64,000 nt of DNA from Spongiibacter marinus (GTDB lineage Bacteria > Pseudomonadota > Gammaproteobacteria > Pseudomonadales > Spongiibacteraceae). The notes beneath the pieces were generated by a model, which had not been told where the DNA came from, searched no databases, and saw only the letters and a program-made list of their open reading frames with translations. Shown here in pieces: positions 1-10,105 of this stretch (its first letter is position 1; the number at the start of each line of letters is the position of its first letter). The DNA lies in contig NZ_JAFBBD010000002.1 of NCBI RefSeq assembly GCF_016906995.1, positions 1 through 64,000 on the forward strand, read 5' to 3'. The position numbers and the translations under genes are program-made.

Positions 1-1
1 C

Positions 2-589
2 ATTCCTGAGCCCGAGCGTGCTATCGACCAGCCGTTCCTGATGCCAATCGAAGACGTATTCTCGATCTCTGGTCGCGGTACTGTTGTAACCGGTCGTATC
101 GAGCGCGGTGTTCTGAACACTGGCGACGAGATCGAAATCGTTGGTATCAAAGACACCACCAAGACTACCTGTACTGGTGTTGAAATGTTCCGCAAGCTGC
201 TCGACGAAGGTCGTGCTGGTGAGAACGTTGGTGTTCTGCTGCGTGGTACTAAGCGTGACGAAGTTGAGCGTGGCCAAGTATTGGCTAAGCCTGGTTCAAT
301 CACTCCGCACACTCGCTTCGAAGCCGAAGTGTACGTACTGAGCAAAGATGAAGGTGGTCGTCACACGCCATTCTTCAAAGGCTACCGTCCACAGTTCTAC
401 TTCCGTACCACTGACGTAACCGGTGCGTGTGAGCTGCCAGAAGGTACAGAAATGGTAATGCCTGGCGACAACGTGAAAATGGACGTGACATTGATTGCGC
501 CTATCGCGATGGAAGAAGGTCTGCGTTTTGCAATCCGTGAAGGTGGCCGTACTGTCGGCGCCGGCGTGGTAGCGAAAATCGTAGAGTAA
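2..589 (+). CDS. tuf: Elongation factor Tu, C-terminal half (5' end outside window)
   Basis: EF-Tu is the GTPase that delivers aminoacyl-tRNA to the ribosomal A site. The frame is open from base 2 and lacks the N-terminal GTP-binding domain. What is visible is the end of that domain ([11 protein letters not shown]), then beta-barrel domains 2 and 3 with family sequence such as [13 protein letters not shown] and, near the end, PGDNVKMDV and [15 protein letters not shown]. It ends in VVAKIVE-stop, a normal EF-Tu terminus. It lies directly before the S10 operon, the place of tufA after rpsL-rpsG-fusA in gammaproteobacteria. Those genes should lie just upstream, but that is inference. Identity is certain. 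Confidence 0.98.
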   Translation: MPEPERAIDQPFLMPIEDVFSISGRGTVVTGRIERGVLNTGDEIEIVGIKDTTKTTCTGVEMFRKLLDEGRAGENVGVLLRGTKRDEVERGQVLAKPGSITPHTRFEAEVYVLSKDEGGRHTPFFKGYRPQFYFRTTDVTGACELPEGTEMVMPGDNVKMDVTLIAPIAMEEGLRFAIREGGRTVGAGVVAKIVE

Positions 590-623
590 TACTGACGCGC
601 GATGTTATTCGCGCAGCAGTGTG

Positions 624-648
624 GGAGGGAGGCTTCGGCCTCCCTTTC
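624..648 (+). terminator. Hairpin after tuf (weak terminator or attenuator)
   Basis: A perfect 8-bp stem (AGGGAGGC / GCCTCCCT) closed by a stable TTCG tetraloop lies 37 bases after the tuf stop. Only three T residues follow, so termination may be partial and some str-operon transcripts may read into S10. Confidence 0.6.
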
Positions 649-722
649 TGGGTAACAATGGGTGCAATTGGCGCCCTAAAACGCGCGGCAGCGTCTTTAA
701 TTGCCTTTGTGTCGAATAGTTG

Positions 723-751
723 TTGACACGGGGCGGTTAGGTCATTAATAT
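723..751 (+). promoter_or_regulatory. S10 operon sigma-70 promoter
   Basis: A perfect TTGACA at 723-728 is followed by a 17-base spacer and TAATAT at 746-751. Transcription would start near 758 and leave a leader of about 75 bases before rpsJ. That leader can fold around CGGC/GCCG arms near 777-791. In E. coli the S10 leader is bound by L4; whether this shorter leader serves the same role is unknown. Confidence 0.8.
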
Positions 752-831
752 GCCGCTTCTTTTTTCGGGTTGTCTCGGCCAGTTGGCGCCGATAGTGGCT
801 CGAAGGTATTTCGGGATGGGAGTTTGATCAG

Positions 832-1143
832 GTGCAAAATCAACGGATTCGCATTCGTTTAAAAGCTTTTGATCACCGCCTTATCGATGCGTCTACGCAA
901 GAGATCGTAGATACCGCTAAGCGCACTGGCGCGCAGGTTCGGGGTCCAATCCCGCTGCCTACTCGCAAAGAGCGTTACACGGTTCTGGTCTCTCCACATG
1001 TAAACAAGGATGCGCGAGATCAGTATGAGATCCGCACCCACAAGCGCATGTTGGATATCGTAGAGCCTACAGAAAAAACTGTAGACGCTTTGATGAAGCT
1101 AGATCTGGCGGCTGGTGTAGAAGTTCAAATTAGCCTCGGCTAA
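832..1143 (+). CDS. rpsJ: 30S ribosomal protein uS10
   Basis: Protein uS10 (103 residues, the usual length) sits in the head of the 30S subunit and also acts as NusE in antitermination with NusB. The product matches the family from end to end ([40 protein letters not shown]). The start is a GTG with a GGGAG ribosome site at 818-822, nine bases upstream. It is the first gene of the S10 operon, followed by an unusually long 111-base gap before rplC. Confidence 0.98.
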   Translation: MQNQRIRIRLKAFDHRLIDASTQEIVDTAKRTGAQVRGPIPLPTRKERYTVLVSPHVNKDARDQYEIRTHKRMLDIVEPTEKTVDALMKLDLAAGVEVQISLG

Positions 1144-1254
1144 TTAAAATTTACTGAATATATTCAGACCCGCTCAGGGGCTGGCCCTGGGTTGTGTAAC
1201 GCGTGAGAGCGCGGCCGTAGAGGGTTAAGCCCCGTACACTGAGAGGTTGGAGCA
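1144..1254 (+). promoter_or_regulatory. rpsJ-rplC intergenic leader
   Basis: These 111 bases separate rpsJ from rplC, whereas the following genes are only 11-28 bases apart or overlap. I see hairpin-capable segments (CAGGG / CCCTG near 1176-1190 and a GC-rich stretch at 1200-1215) but no ORF and no convincing sigma-70 promoter. It may be an internal regulatory or RNA-processing site. Confidence 0.35.
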
Positions 1255-1899
1255 ATGACTATTGGTTTGGTCGGTCGTAAAAGCGGCATGACTCGCGTTT
1301 TTACTGACGACGGCGTATCTATTCCGGTAACGGTGATTGAGGTTGAGCCCAATCGCGTTACTCGTGTCAAGGCAGACGATGCTGACGGCTATCGCGCTAT
1401 TCAAGTGACGGCTGGAGCTCGTAAGGCGTCACGTATTTCAAAAGCTGAAGCTGGGCACTTTGCTAAAGCAGGTGTTGAAGCTGGTCGCGGTCTTTGGGAG
1501 TTTCGCCTTGAAGAAGGTGACGAGGCTCCAGAGGTTGGTGCTGAGCTGACTGTTGCTGCATTTGAGGCAGGTCAGAAAGTTGATGTTACTGGGCAGTCTA
1601 AAGGTAAGGGCTTCCAAGGTGGTGTTAAGCGTTGGAACTTCCATATGCAAGACGCTACTCACGGTAACTCATTGTCGCACCGTGCGCCGGGTTCTATCGG
1701 TCAATGTCAGACTCCTGGTCGCGTCTTCAAAGGTAAGAAGATGGCGGGTCACATGGGTGCTGAGCGTGTGACTGTTCAGACGCTGGAAGTTGTACGTGTC
1801 GATGCAGAGCGCAACTTGATTTTGATCAAGGGTGCGGTTCCCGGTGCGCCAGGTGGTGACGTGTTTGTACGTCCTGCTGTTAAAGCAAAAAAATCCTAG
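1255..1899 (+). CDS. rplC: 50S ribosomal protein uL3
   Basis: uL3 binds 23S rRNA near the peptidyl transferase centre and is an early assembly protein. The 214-residue product has the family start ([14 protein letters not shown]), the central extension that reaches into rRNA ([29 protein letters not shown]) and the conserved KMAGHMG segment. A GAGAGG ribosome site lies eight bases before the ATG. The GGGGG at its stop codon forms the ribosome site of rplD. Confidence 0.98.
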   Translation: MTIGLVGRKSGMTRVFTDDGVSIPVTVIEVEPNRVTRVKADDADGYRAIQVTAGARKASRISKAEAGHFAKAGVEAGRGLWEFRLEEGDEAPEVGAELTVAAFEAGQKVDVTGQSKGKGFQGGVKRWNFHMQDATHGNSLSHRAPGSIGQCQTPGRVFKGKKMAGHMGAERVTVQTLEVVRVDAERNLILIKGAVPGAPGGDVFVRPAVKAKKS

Positions 1900-1910
1900 G
1901 GGGCTAAGCA

Positions 1911-2531
1911 GTGGAACTGAATATTGCGAAACCCGGTAACGGTGCAGCGGCTGGAACTATCCAGGTTTCCGATGTGGCCTTTGCTCGTGAGTTTAATGAA
2001 GACCTGGTTCATCAGGTTGTGACTGCCTATCTGGCTGGTGCTCGTCAGGGTACCCGTGCACAGAAAACCCGCTCCGAAGTGAGTGGTGGCGGCAAGAAGC
2101 CATGGCGTCAAAAGGGTACTGGCCGCGCGCGTGCTGGTACCATCCGCAGCCCGATTTGGACTGGCGGTGGTGTGACCTTTGCGGCGAAGCCTCAAGATCA
2201 CAGTCAAAAAGTAAACCGCAAGATGTACCGCGCGGCTCTGCGTTCTATTTTGTCTGAGCTGGCTCGTCAGGAGCGTCTGGTTGTCGTTGAAGAAATGGCA
2301 CTTGAAGCACCTAAGACCAAGCTGCTTGTTAAGTCGCTGGCTGAGCTGGATGTAAAAGGTGCGTTGATTGTTACTGAAGAAGTAACTGGCAACCTGTACC
2401 TGGCGGCGCGCAACCTTCACGACGTTGATGTTCGTGATGTGAACGGTGTCGATCCCGTTAGCTTGATCGGTTACGACAAAGTTGTGGTTACCGTTGCGGC
2501 ATTGAAAAAGTTTGAGGAGATGTTGGGATGA
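1911..2531 (+). CDS. rplD: 50S ribosomal protein uL4
   Basis: uL4 lines the peptide exit tunnel and in E. coli autoregulates the S10 operon. The 206-residue protein carries the conserved loop [28 protein letters not shown] (split: [11 protein letters not shown] and [16 protein letters not shown]), which reaches the tunnel. The start is a GTG preceded by a run of five G residues. Its last codons overlap rplW by four bases (ATGA), implying translational coupling. Confidence 0.98.
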   Translation: MELNIAKPGNGAAAGTIQVSDVAFAREFNEDLVHQVVTAYLAGARQGTRAQKTRSEVSGGGKKPWRQKGTGRARAGTIRSPIWTGGGVTFAAKPQDHSQKVNRKMYRAALRSILSELARQERLVVVEEMALEAPKTKLLVKSLAELDVKGALIVTEEVTGNLYLAARNLHDVDVRDVNGVDPVSLIGYDKVVVTVAALKKFEEMLG

Positions 2532-2824
2532 ATCAGGAGCGCATTTACAAAGTATTGCTCGGTCCTCACGTTTCTGAAAAAAGCGCAATGAGTGCTGAAG
2601 CGGGCAATCAGGTCGTTTTTCGTGTGCTGCCCAGCGCTACCAAGCTGGAAATCAAAAACGCAGTCGAAAAGCTGTTCAAGGTGGACGTTGTTGACGTGCG
2701 CACCGTGAACATGAAAGGCAAAGTTAAGCGTAACCGTTTTGGCCTGAGCAAAAAGCCGAACTGGAAGAAGGCTTATGTAAGCCTGGTGCAGGGTCAAGAT
2801 ATCGACTTTGCAGTCGCTGAATAA
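2528..2824 (+). CDS. rplW: 50S ribosomal protein uL23
   Basis: uL23 sits at the tunnel exit and is the docking site for trigger factor and SRP. The 98-residue product shows the normal fold sequence ([38 protein letters not shown]). The ATG overlaps the rplD stop. It is followed 17 bases later by rplB. Confidence 0.97.
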   Translation: MNQERIYKVLLGPHVSEKSAMSAEAGNQVVFRVLPSATKLEIKNAVEKLFKVDVVDVRTVNMKGKVKRNRFGLSKKPNWKKAYVSLVQGQDIDFAVAE

Positions 2825-2841
2825 GTCTGGAGCTGAGTCAA

Positions 2842-3666
2842 ATGGCAATTGTAAAAAGTAAACCGACCTCTCCCGGACGCCGTCACGTCGTTCGAGTGGT
2901 TAATGCAGAGCTGCACAAAGGCGCTCCGCATAAGGCCTTGCTTGAGAGTCAGTCGCGCAATGGTGGTCGTAACAACAACGGGCGTATCACAACTCGCCAC
3001 GTTGGCGGTGGCCACAAGCAGCACTACCGTATTATCGATTTTAAGCGCAACAAAGATGGCATTCCTGCTGTTGTTGAGCGTTTGGAATATGACCCTAACC
3101 GTACTGCGTATATTGCACTGCTTAAGTACGCGGACGGTGAGCGTCGCTATGTGATTGCACCTAAAGGTGTTGCCGCAGGTGATGAAGTGCTCTCAGGTGA
3201 GTCAGCACCGATCAAGCCCGGTAACGCGCTGCCGCTGCGTAATATTCCAGTTGGTAGCACAATTCACTGCATCGAGATGAAGCCTGGTAAAGGTGCTCAG
3301 ATCGCTCGTAGTGCGGGTGCATCAGTGCAGTTGGTTGCACGTGAAGGCCAATATGCCACTGTGCGTTTGCGCAGCGGCGAAATGCGCAAGATTCTTGCTG
3401 AGTGCCGCGCCACATTGGGCGAGGTGTCAAACAGCGAGCACAGCCTGCGTAAGTTGGGTAAAGCCGGTGCGGCGCGTTGGCGTGGTGTTCGTCCTACCGT
3501 TCGCGGTGTGGCTATGAACCCCGTTGATCACCCACATGGTGGTGGTGAAGGTCGTACCTCTGGTGGTCGTCATCCTGTAACTCCTTGGGGTGTTCCGACT
3601 AAAGGGTATAAGACCCGTAAAAATAAGCGTACAGATAAGCTGATTGTGCGTGATCGCAGAAAATAA
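2842..3666 (+). CDS. rplB: 50S ribosomal protein uL2
   Basis: uL2 supports the peptidyl transferase centre and subunit association. The 274-residue protein has the KPTSPGRR start, the RNA-binding middle ([19 protein letters not shown]) and the invariant C-terminal [13 protein letters not shown] segment, whose histidine is important for peptide-bond formation in the family. The length is standard and nothing is unusual. Confidence 0.98.
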   Translation: MAIVKSKPTSPGRRHVVRVVNAELHKGAPHKALLESQSRNGGRNNNGRITTRHVGGGHKQHYRIIDFKRNKDGIPAVVERLEYDPNRTAYIALLKYADGERRYVIAPKGVAAGDEVLSGESAPIKPGNALPLRNIPVGSTIHCIEMKPGKGAQIARSAGASVQLVAREGQYATVRLRSGEMRKILAECRATLGEVSNSEHSLRKLGKAGAARWRGVRPTVRGVAMNPVDHPHGGGEGRTSGGRHPVTPWGVPTKGYKTRKNKRTDKLIVRDRRK

Positions 3667-3694
3667 GCGCAGTCAGAGTAAAGAGGATTAGCTT

Positions 3695-3970
3695 GTGCCA
3701 CGTTCATTGAAGAAAGGACCGTTTATCGATCTTCATCTTTTGAAGAAGGTAGAGACAGCGGTTGAGAAAAACGATCGTCGTCCGATCAAGACCTGGTCGC
3801 GTCGTTCTATGATTCTCCCCGAGATGGTTGGTTTAACCATCGCGGTACACAACGGTCGTCAACATGTTCCGGTGATGGTTACCGAGGATATGGTTGGGCA
3901 CAAATTGGGTGAATTCGCCGCGACTCGCACCTACAAGGGGCACGTGGCTGATAAAAAGGCCAAGCGTTAA
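3695..3970 (+). CDS. rpsS: 30S ribosomal protein uS19
   Basis: uS19 binds 16S rRNA in the head next to uS13. The 91-residue product begins [11 protein letters not shown] and has the family segment [15 protein letters not shown]. The start is GTG with AGAGGA upstream. It lies 28 bases after rplB and 25 before rplV. Confidence 0.98.
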   Translation: MPRSLKKGPFIDLHLLKKVETAVEKNDRRPIKTWSRRSMILPEMVGLTIAVHNGRQHVPVMVTEDMVGHKLGEFAATRTYKGHVADKKAKR

Positions 3971-3995
3971 GCTTGGGCTGGGAGAGGCATAAACG

Positions 3996-4334
3996 ATGGA
4001 AGTAGCGGCACGTTTAAAAGGCGCACGTATCTCCGCCCAGAAGGCCCGTTTGGTTGCTGACCAGATTCGCGGCAAGGGTGTAGAAGAAGCGCTGGATTTG
4101 TTGACGTTTAGCTCCAAAAAGGCAGCCGGCATCATTAAGAAGGTGCTGAACTCTGCAATCGCCAACGCCGAGCACAACGAAGGTGCTGATGTTGATGAGT
4201 TGCGAGTTTCGACAATCTTTGTCGACGAGGGTATGACGATGAAGCGTCTGCGCCCCCGTGCAAAAGGCCGGGCCGATCGCATCTTGAAGCGGTCTTGTCA
4301 TATCACGATTAAAGTAGCCGACGGCGAAGGTTAG
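3996..4334 (+). CDS. rplV: 50S ribosomal protein uL22
   Basis: uL22 has a globular domain on the ribosome surface and a hairpin in the exit tunnel; changes in the hairpin cause macrolide resistance in other bacteria. The 112-residue product shows [18 protein letters not shown] and the tunnel loop [21 protein letters not shown]. No deviation from the family is evident. Confidence 0.98.
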   Translation: MEVAARLKGARISAQKARLVADQIRGKGVEEALDLLTFSSKKAAGIIKKVLNSAIANAEHNEGADVDELRVSTIFVDEGMTMKRLRPRAKGRADRILKRSCHITIKVADGEG

Positions 4335-4347
4335 TAGGAGAGACCAA

Positions 4348-5022
4348 ATGGGTCAGAAAGTACACCCGACCGGCATCCGGCTCGGAATTGTAAAAGATCA
4401 CAACTCTGTCTGGTATGCAGGCAGCAAACAGTACGCACAACAGCTGGTGACTGACATCCAAGTTCGCGAGTACTTGGAAGAGAAGTTGGCGCACGCTTCT
4501 GTTAGCCGCATTGTGATCGAGCGTCCGGCACAAACCGCACGCATTACTATTCACACTGCACGCCCTGGCATTGTTATTGGCAAAAAGGGTGAAGACGTTG
4601 AGAAGCTGCGCAAAGAGCTCAGCAAGCGCATGTCTGTACCCGTGCACATTAACATTGAAGAGGTTCGCAAGCCGGATCTTGATGCGAAGCTGGTTGCACA
4701 GAACGTTGCACAGCAGCTTGAGCGCCGCGTTATGTTCCGTCGCGCGATGAAGCGTGTGGTACAGAATGCAATGCGCCAAGGCGCGGAAGGCATCAAAGTA
4801 CAAGTTAGTGGCCGTGTTGGTGGTGCTGAGATCGCACGTACTGAGTGGTACCGGGAAGGTCGTGTACCTCTCCACACTCTGCGCGCAGATATCGACTACG
4901 CCACATACGAGGCAGCGACTACCTACGGCATCATCGGTGTCAAGGTCTGGATCTTCAAGGGTGAAATCCTGGGGAACAGAAACGAAGCAGTCGAAGCCAA
5001 GGCTAAGAAAGGTTCAGAGTAA
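4348..5022 (+). CDS. rpsC: 30S ribosomal protein uS3
   Basis: uS3 helps form the mRNA entry channel and contributes to helicase activity. The 224-residue protein has the [13 protein letters not shown] start, a KH domain with the GXXG-type loop ([12 protein letters not shown]) and the C-terminal domain ([17 protein letters not shown]). It ends with a short lysine-rich tail. Confidence 0.98.
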   Translation: MGQKVHPTGIRLGIVKDHNSVWYAGSKQYAQQLVTDIQVREYLEEKLAHASVSRIVIERPAQTARITIHTARPGIVIGKKGEDVEKLRKELSKRMSVPVHINIEEVRKPDLDAKLVAQNVAQQLERRVMFRRAMKRVVQNAMRQGAEGIKVQVSGRVGGAEIARTEWYREGRVPLHTLRADIDYATYEAATTYGIIGVKVWIFKGEILGNRNEAVEAKAKKGSE

Positions 5023-5033
5023 GGGTTACGCAC

Positions 5034-5447
5034 ATGTTACAGCCGAAGCGCACAAAGTTTCGCAAGGTACAGAAGGGCCGCAATCGCGGTCTGGCAGAAC
5101 GCGGCAGCCGGGTCAGCTTTGGTGATTTCGGCCTGAAAGCAGTCGGACGCGGTCGTATCACCGCTCGCCAGATCGAGGCAGCTCGTCGTGCCATGACTCG
5201 TCACATTAAACGTGGCGGTAAAATCTGGATCCGCGTTTTCCCGGATAAGCCAATTACTGAGAAGCCTCTCGAGGTTCGTCAAGGTAAAGGTAAGGGTAAC
5301 GTTGAATATTGGGTTGCCCAAATTCAACCCGGTAAAGTGCTGTATGAAGTAGAAGGTGTGCCCGAAGAGCTGGCGCGTGAAGCCTTTGCACTGGCAGCAG
5401 CTAAAATTCCGGTAGCAACCCAATTTGTTAAGCGGGTGGTGATGTAA
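5034..5447 (+). CDS. rplP: 50S ribosomal protein uL16
   Basis: uL16 is a late-assembly protein that positions A-site tRNA. The 137-residue product begins [11 protein letters not shown] and keeps the functional loop region ([14 protein letters not shown]) and [19 protein letters not shown]. The stop TAA overlaps the rpmC ATG by one base (TAATG). Confidence 0.98.
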   Translation: MLQPKRTKFRKVQKGRNRGLAERGSRVSFGDFGLKAVGRGRITARQIEAARRAMTRHIKRGGKIWIRVFPDKPITEKPLEVRQGKGKGNVEYWVAQIQPGKVLYEVEGVPEELAREAFALAAAKIPVATQFVKRVVM

Positions 5448-5638
5448 TGAACGCTATTGAATTACGCGAAAAGTCAGTAGACGAGCTCAATGCCCAGCTG
5501 CTGAAGTTGCTCGAAGAGCAATTCAAGCTGCGCATGCAGAAAAGTACCGGCCAGTTGGCGCAGACGCATCTGCTGAAGCAGACCCGTCAAGAAATCGCGC
5601 GCATTAAGACTGTGCTCCAGGAAAAGGCAGGTAATTAA
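5447..5638 (+). CDS. rpmC: 50S ribosomal protein uL29
   Basis: uL29 is a short two-helix protein near the tunnel exit beside uL23. The product is 63 residues, with the family's [13 protein letters not shown] and [20 protein letters not shown] segments. It overlaps rplP by one base and is separated from rpsQ by one base. Confidence 0.97.
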   Translation: MNAIELREKSVDELNAQLLKLLEEQFKLRMQKSTGQLAQTHLLKQTRQEIARIKTVLQEKAGN

Positions 5639-5639
5639 A

Positions 5640-5906
5640 ATGTCAGAAGCAGCAAAGAGCGCTCGTACCGCCACCGGTAAGGTAGTTAGCGACAAGATGG
5701 ATAAAACCATCACCGTACTGGTAGAGCGTCGTGTGAAACACCCAATCTACGGTAAGTACTTGACCCGTTCTTCTAAAGTCCACGCTCATGATGAGAATAA
5801 TGAGTGCAAGACTGGAGACGTGGTAACAGTTTGTGAGACGCGTCCGCTGTCTAAGAGTAAGTCATGGACTTTGCTGCGCGTTGAAGAGACGGCTAAGCAG
5901 ATTTAA
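5640..5906 (+). CDS. rpsQ: 30S ribosomal protein uS17
   Basis: uS17 is an early-binding OB-fold protein of the 30S body. The 88-residue product contains [23 protein letters not shown] and the CRPLSKSK-type motif (here [13 protein letters not shown]). It ends the S10 operon proper; a 59-base gap separates it from rplN, the first gene of the spc block. I see no clear promoter in that gap. Confidence 0.98.
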   Translation: MSEAAKSARTATGKVVSDKMDKTITVLVERRVKHPIYGKYLTRSSKVHAHDENNECKTGDVVTVCETRPLSKSKSWTLLRVEETAKQI

Positions 5907-5965
5907 TTTGGCCGGCGGCCTGTGTTCAATGGCTTGATGCACAGTTGACTGCTTTGGAGTAAGAA

Positions 5966-6334
5966 ATGATTCAAACAGAAAGCTATTTGGAAGTTGCAGA
6001 TAACAGTGGCGCGCGTCGCGTTATGTGCATCAAAGTGCTTGGCGGCTCACACCGTCGTTACGCTCGTGTCGGCGATCTGATCAAAGTCACTGTCAAAGAG
6101 GCAATTCCTCGCGGCAAAGTGAAAAAAGGTCAGGTAATGACAGCGGTCGTAGTTCGCACCAAGAAAGGCGTTCGTCGCGGCGATGGTTCGCTGATTAAGT
6201 TCGACGACAATGCAGCAGTACTGCTGAACGCCAGTTTGGCTCCTATCGGCACTCGTATTTTTGGGCCGGTGACGCGAGAGCTGCGTGGTGAGAAGTTCAT
6301 GAAGATTATCTCTCTGGCACCTGAAGTACTGTAA
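5966..6334 (+). CDS. rplN: 50S ribosomal protein uL14
   Basis: uL14 lies at the subunit interface. The 122-residue product has [17 protein letters not shown] at the start and [21 protein letters not shown] in the middle, as in all bacterial uL14. First gene of the spc block. GGAG precedes the ATG. Confidence 0.98.
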   Translation: MIQTESYLEVADNSGARRVMCIKVLGGSHRRYARVGDLIKVTVKEAIPRGKVKKGQVMTAVVVRTKKGVRRGDGSLIKFDDNAAVLLNASLAPIGTRIFGPVTRELRGEKFMKIISLAPEVL

Positions 6335-6368
6335 TTGGTTCGCTGAAGAGAAGACTGAGGTCAGCATA

Positions 6369-6686
6369 ATGCGCAAGATTAAACGTGAAGACGAAGTTAT
6401 CGTCTTAACCGGTAAAGACAAAGGCAAGCGCGGCAAGGTACAGAAAGTACTGGACGAAAATCGCGTGCTGGTCTCCGGCATCAATATGATCAAGAAGCAC
6501 CAACGTCCAAACCCACAGCTGGGTGTGGCCGGCGGTATCGTTGAGAAAGAGGCGCCTATCCAGGTGTCGAACGTCGCGATTTATAATCCGTCTTCGAATA
6601 AAGCGGATCGGGTGGGCTTCAAAGTTGCTGAAGACGGCACTAAGACCCGCGTATTTAAATCCAGCGGCGAAGCGATCGACGCGTAG
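6369..6686 (+). CDS. rplX: 50S ribosomal protein uL24
   Basis: uL24 is an assembly initiator with a KOW domain. The 105-residue product has [19 protein letters not shown], the KOW signature, and [11 protein letters not shown]. It ends 13 bases before rplE. In E. coli the S8 repressor site lies at this junction, but this gap is too short for me to recognise such a structure. Confidence 0.97.
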   Translation: MRKIKREDEVIVLTGKDKGKRGKVQKVLDENRVLVSGINMIKKHQRPNPQLGVAGGIVEKEAPIQVSNVAIYNPSSNKADRVGFKVAEDGTKTRVFKSSGEAIDA

Positions 6687-6699
6687 GGGTTATTAGAAA

Positions 6700-7239
6700 A
6701 TGGCACGATTAAGCGAACTGTATAACAACGAGTTGCGCGCCAAGCTTATTGAAGAGCTGGGTCTCGCTAACGCGATGGAAGTTCCCCGTATTACCAAGAT
6801 CACTCTGAACATGGGTGTAGGTGAAGCCGCGGGCGACAAGAAAGTATTGGAAGCTGCTCTGGCTGACCTTGAGAAAATCAGCGGTCAAAAGCCTGTGGTA
6901 ACCAAAGCGCGTAAATCAATTGCGGGCTTTAAAATTCGTGACGGTTGGCCGATTGGCTGTAAAGTCACGCTGCGCCGTGAGCGTATGTATGAATTTCTGG
7001 ATCGCTTGATCTCTGTTGCTATCCCTCGTGTACGTGACTTCCGTGGTATCAGCCCTAAGTCATTTGACGGTCGCGGTAACTTTGCGATGGGTGTGACTGA
7101 GCAGATCATTTTCCCGGAAATTGATTACGATAAAGTCGATACCCTACGTGGCTTGGATATTACTATCACCACGTCAGCGCGTAACGATGATGAAGGTCGA
7201 GCGTTGTTGAAAGCGTTCAACTTCCCGTTCAAAGCTTAA
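6700..7239 (+). CDS. rplE: 50S ribosomal protein uL5
   Basis: uL5 is part of the 5S rRNA complex of the central protuberance and contacts P-site tRNA. The 179-residue protein shows [30 protein letters not shown] and the P-site loop region [15 protein letters not shown]. Length and order are normal. Confidence 0.98.
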   Translation: MARLSELYNNELRAKLIEELGLANAMEVPRITKITLNMGVGEAAGDKKVLEAALADLEKISGQKPVVTKARKSIAGFKIRDGWPIGCKVTLRRERMYEFLDRLISVAIPRVRDFRGISPKSFDGRGNFAMGVTEQIIFPEIDYDKVDTLRGLDITITTSARNDDEGRALLKAFNFPFKA

Positions 7240-7251
7240 GGGGTTAGGGAT

Positions 7252-7557
7252 ATGGCAAAGCAGTCAATGAAAGCGCGCGAAGTAAAACGTGCTCGCGCAG
7301 TCGCCAAATACGCCGCTAAGCGTGCTGAACTTAAGGCTATTATCGCCAGCGTTGACGCAAGCGATGAAGAAAAGTGGGACGCCCAGGTTAAGCTGCAGAA
7401 GCTGCCGCGTGATGCGAGCCCTGTTCGTCAGCGCCGTCGTTGCCAGGTAACTGGTCGCCCTCACGGTGTTTACCGCAAGTTCGGCCTGTGCCGTAACCAA
7501 CTGCGCCAAGCTGCGATGCGTGGCGATGTGCCTGGTCTGGTTAAGGCCAGCTGGTAA
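7252..7557 (+). CDS. rpsN: 30S ribosomal protein uS14 (long, zinc-free type)
   Basis: uS14 binds the 30S head. At 101 residues this is the long form lacking the CxxC zinc ribbon; the region ends [21 protein letters not shown]. No second zinc-type paralogue is seen in the window. Confidence 0.97.
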   Translation: MAKQSMKAREVKRARAVAKYAAKRAELKAIIASVDASDEEKWDAQVKLQKLPRDASPVRQRRRCQVTGRPHGVYRKFGLCRNQLRQAAMRGDVPGLVKASW

Positions 7558-7609
7558 GATTGAGAATTTTGCTGTCGCGCGATAACGCGGCGATAAATGG
7601 GAGCAAAAC

Positions 7610-8005
7610 ATGAGCATGCAAGATCCTTTAGCGGATATGCTGACCCGCATCCGCAACGCTCAGATGGCTGGGAAGACCGAGGTTCAAATGCCTTCTTCTA
7701 AGCTGAAAAAGGCGGTAGCCAATGTACTTGAGCAGGAAGGCTACATCGCCGGTTCTCGTGTAGACGATAACGCTGGTAAAGCCACTCTGAGCATCGAGCT
7801 GAAGTATTTTCAAGGTAAACCGGTTATCGCTGAAATTCAGCGTGTTAGCCGCCCAGGTCTGCGCGCTTATGCGGGTAAAGAAGATCTTCCGGAAGTACGT
7901 GCCGGACTGGGTATTGCCATTGTCTCCACCAGCCGTGGTGTGATGACAGACCGCGCTGCACGTGCAGCGGGTGTTGGTGGCGAAGTGCTCTGCACTGTTT
8001 TCTAA
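7610..8005 (+). CDS. rpsH: 30S ribosomal protein uS8
   Basis: uS8 binds the central domain of 16S rRNA and represses the spc operon in E. coli. The 131-residue product has [15 protein letters not shown] at the start and [23 protein letters not shown] at the end, both typical. It follows rpsN after a 52-base gap containing a GCGCGATAACGCG-type small inverted repeat, which could be a regulatory element. Confidence 0.98.
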   Translation: MSMQDPLADMLTRIRNAQMAGKTEVQMPSSKLKKAVANVLEQEGYIAGSRVDDNAGKATLSIELKYFQGKPVIAEIQRVSRPGLRAYAGKEDLPEVRAGLGIAIVSTSRGVMTDRAARAAGVGGEVLCTVF

Positions 8006-8031
8006 ATCGACGGTTAGAAGAGTTTTCTAAA

Positions 8032-8565
8032 ATGTCCAGAGTAGCGAAAAGTCCAGTGGCTCTCCCAAAAGGGGTTGAAGTCACACTCGGCGCCGACAGC
8101 ATTGCGGTTAAAGGCAAGAATGGCAACATGTCCATGCCGCTGCACGAGTCCGTCGAAGTTAAACAAGAAGATGGTCAGCTTGTATTTGCTGCCCGTGAAG
8201 GTGCAAAAAATGGTTGGGCAATGGCGGGAACCACTCGCGCCTTGGCCAACAACATGGTGATCGGCGTCAGCGAAGGTTTTCAGCGTAAGTTGATCCTGAA
8301 CGGTGTTGGTTATCGTGCCAAAGCAAGCGGTAAGTCTGTCAATTTGGTGCTGGGTTTCTCCCACCCCATTGACTACGATTTGCCCGAAGGGGTTAAAGCA
8401 GAAACTCCCTCTCAGACGGAAATTGTTCTGACAGGTAGTGATAAGCAGGTTCTCGGCAAGGTTGCCGCGGAAATCCGCGCCTTCCGTCCGCCCGAGCCCT
8501 ATAAAGGTAAAGGTGTTCGCTACGAAGACGAAGTTGTTCGTCGTAAAGAAGCGAAGAAAAAGTAA
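8032..8565 (+). CDS. rplF: 50S ribosomal protein uL6
   Basis: uL6 lies near the factor-binding site. The 177-residue product shows the duplicated uL6 fold, with [10 protein letters not shown] in the first half and the signature [14 protein letters not shown] near the C-terminus. Confidence 0.98.
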   Translation: MSRVAKSPVALPKGVEVTLGADSIAVKGKNGNMSMPLHESVEVKQEDGQLVFAAREGAKNGWAMAGTTRALANNMVIGVSEGFQRKLILNGVGYRAKASGKSVNLVLGFSHPIDYDLPEGVKAETPSQTEIVLTGSDKQVLGKVAAEIRAFRPPEPYKGKGVRYEDEVVRRKEAKKK

Positions 8566-8575
8566 AGGCTAGCAT

Positions 8576-8926
8576 ATGAGCGATAAGAAAGTTTCAAGAT
8601 TACGTCGTGCACGCCGAGCTCGCGCTAAAATGCGCGAACTGCGAGCGGTTCGTCTGTGCATTCATCGCACTCCGCGCCATATGTATGCGCAACTGATTGC
8701 AGCAGAAGGTGATCGCGTTCTTGCCAGTGCTTCGACACTGGACAAAGAGTTGCGTAGCGCATCAAGTGGCAATATCGGTGCAGCGGCTGGCGTTGGCAAG
8801 CTGATTGCAGACCGTGCTAAGGCTGCGGGTGTAACAAAGGTCGCTTTTGATCGCAGTGGATTCCGTTTCCACGGTCGAGTCAAGGCGCTGGCAGATGCTG
8901 CCCGTGAAGGCGGATTGGAATTCTAA
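8576..8926 (+). CDS. rplR: 50S ribosomal protein uL18
   Basis: uL18 binds 5S rRNA with uL5 and bL25. The 116-residue product has a basic N-terminus and the conserved [14 protein letters not shown] and [22 protein letters not shown] segments. Confidence 0.97.
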   Translation: MSDKKVSRLRRARRARAKMRELRAVRLCIHRTPRHMYAQLIAAEGDRVLASASTLDKELRSASSGNIGAAAGVGKLIADRAKAAGVTKVAFDRSGFRFHGRVKALADAAREGGLEF

Positions 8927-8936
8927 GGTTTAGGCG

Positions 8937-9449
8937 ATGGCGTACAACGAGCAGAAAGACAAAGCAAACACAGAAGGCCTCCAGGAAAAACTGGTTCAGG
9001 TTAACCGTGTTGCCAAAGTGGTCAAGGGCGGTCGTATTTTCAGCTTCACCGCGCTGACCGTGGTAGGTGACGGCAACGGCAAAGTGGGTTTCGGCCGCGG
9101 CAAGGCTCGTGAAGTGCCTGTCGCCATCCAGAAGGCAATGGAAGCGGCTCGCCGCAACATGGTCCAGGTGGATATCAAGGGCGATACCCTGCAATACGCA
9201 GTAAAAGGTGTTCATGGGGCCTCTAAGGTCTACATGCAGCCGGCGTCAGAAGGTACTGGTGTTATCGCCGGTGGTGCGATGCGTTCTGTGCTTGAAATTG
9301 CGGGTGTACACAACGTACTCGCCAAGTGCTATGGGTCTACCAACCCGGTAAACGTAGTGCGTGCAACAATTAAGGCACTGCAAAGTATCTCTTCTCCTGA
9401 AGAAGTCGCAGCGAAGCGCGGCAAATCGGTAGAAGATATCCTGGGCTAA
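8937..9449 (+). CDS. rpsE: 30S ribosomal protein uS5
   Basis: uS5 influences decoding accuracy and mRNA entry. The 170-residue protein has the S5 N-terminal double-stranded-RNA-binding domain ([25 protein letters not shown]) and the C-terminal domain ([19 protein letters not shown]). Known spectinomycin and ram sites look wild type by eye. Confidence 0.98.
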   Translation: MAYNEQKDKANTEGLQEKLVQVNRVAKVVKGGRIFSFTALTVVGDGNGKVGFGRGKAREVPVAIQKAMEAARRNMVQVDIKGDTLQYAVKGVHGASKVYMQPASEGTGVIAGGAMRSVLEIAGVHNVLAKCYGSTNPVNVVRATIKALQSISSPEEVAAKRGKSVEDILG

Positions 9450-9468
9450 AAAAGGGGCAGGATTCATT

Positions 9469-9645
9469 ATGAGCAAGATTAAAGTTACACAGGTCCGCTC
9501 AGTAGCGGGCCGATTGAAGGCTCACAAAGCCTGCGTTGCGGGCCTGGGTCTGCGTCGCATTGGTCACACTGTCGAAGTGGAAGACACTCCTTCAGTACGT
9601 GGCATGATCAATAAAGTTAACTATCTGATTCGTGTTGAGGGTTAA
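9469..9645 (+). CDS. rpmD: 50S ribosomal protein uL30
   Basis: A 58-residue ORF fills the gap between rpsE and rplO. Its translation ([15 protein letters not shown] near the start, [20 protein letters not shown] in the middle, YLIRVEG at the end) is uL30, a small 50S protein. A GGGGCAGG ribosome site precedes the ATG. Position and size match other gammaproteobacteria. Confidence 0.96.
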   Translation: MSKIKVTQVRSVAGRLKAHKACVAGLGLRRIGHTVEVEDTPSVRGMINKVNYLIRVEG

Positions 9646-9648
9646 AAA

Positions 9649-10092
9649 ATGAGCGAGTTGCGTTTAAACACGCTGAGCCCCGCCCCAGGTCGTGTTAAAG
9701 ACGGCAAGCGGGTTGGACGCGGTATCGGTAGCGGCTTGGGTAAAACTGCGGGTCGTGGCCACAAAGGTCTGAAGTCTCGTTCAGGCGGTAGCGTACGTCC
9801 CGGTTTCGAAGGCGGCCAAATGCCTTTGCAGAAACGCCTGCCGAAGTATGGTTTTACTTCTCGCATGGCCTCTGTAACCGCACAGATTCGTACTTCTGAG
9901 CTGAATGCTGTTGGCGAAGATGTTGTCGATCTGGATGCGTTGAAGCGTGCCGACCTGGTGTCAAACAACATCGAGAGAGCGAAAGTCTTTCTTTCTGGTG
10001 ATGTGACCAAGGCTGTTACAGTTAAAGGTTTGGCTGTGACTAAAGGCGCCCGCGAAGCTATCGAAAAAGCTGGCGGCAAAGTCGAAGAATAG
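9649..10092 (+). CDS. rplO: 50S ribosomal protein uL15
   Basis: uL15 is a late-assembly protein with a long glycine- and arginine-rich N-terminal tail, visible here as [20 protein letters not shown] and [13 protein letters not shown]. Length is 147 residues. It starts three bases after rpmD and is followed 13 bases later by secY. Confidence 0.98.
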   Translation: MSELRLNTLSPAPGRVKDGKRVGRGIGSGLGKTAGRGHKGLKSRSGGSVRPGFEGGQMPLQKRLPKYGFTSRMASVTAQIRTSELNAVGEDVVDLDALKRADLVSNNIERAKVFLSGDVTKAVTVKGLAVTKGAREAIEKAGGKVEE

Positions 10093-10105
10093 GGAACTAT
10101 AACCC

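Noticed and set aside
1896-2588. 230-codon open frame on the minus strand opposite rplD
   Set aside because: It is the shadow of a highly conserved ribosomal gene, has no family features and would overlap rplD completely.
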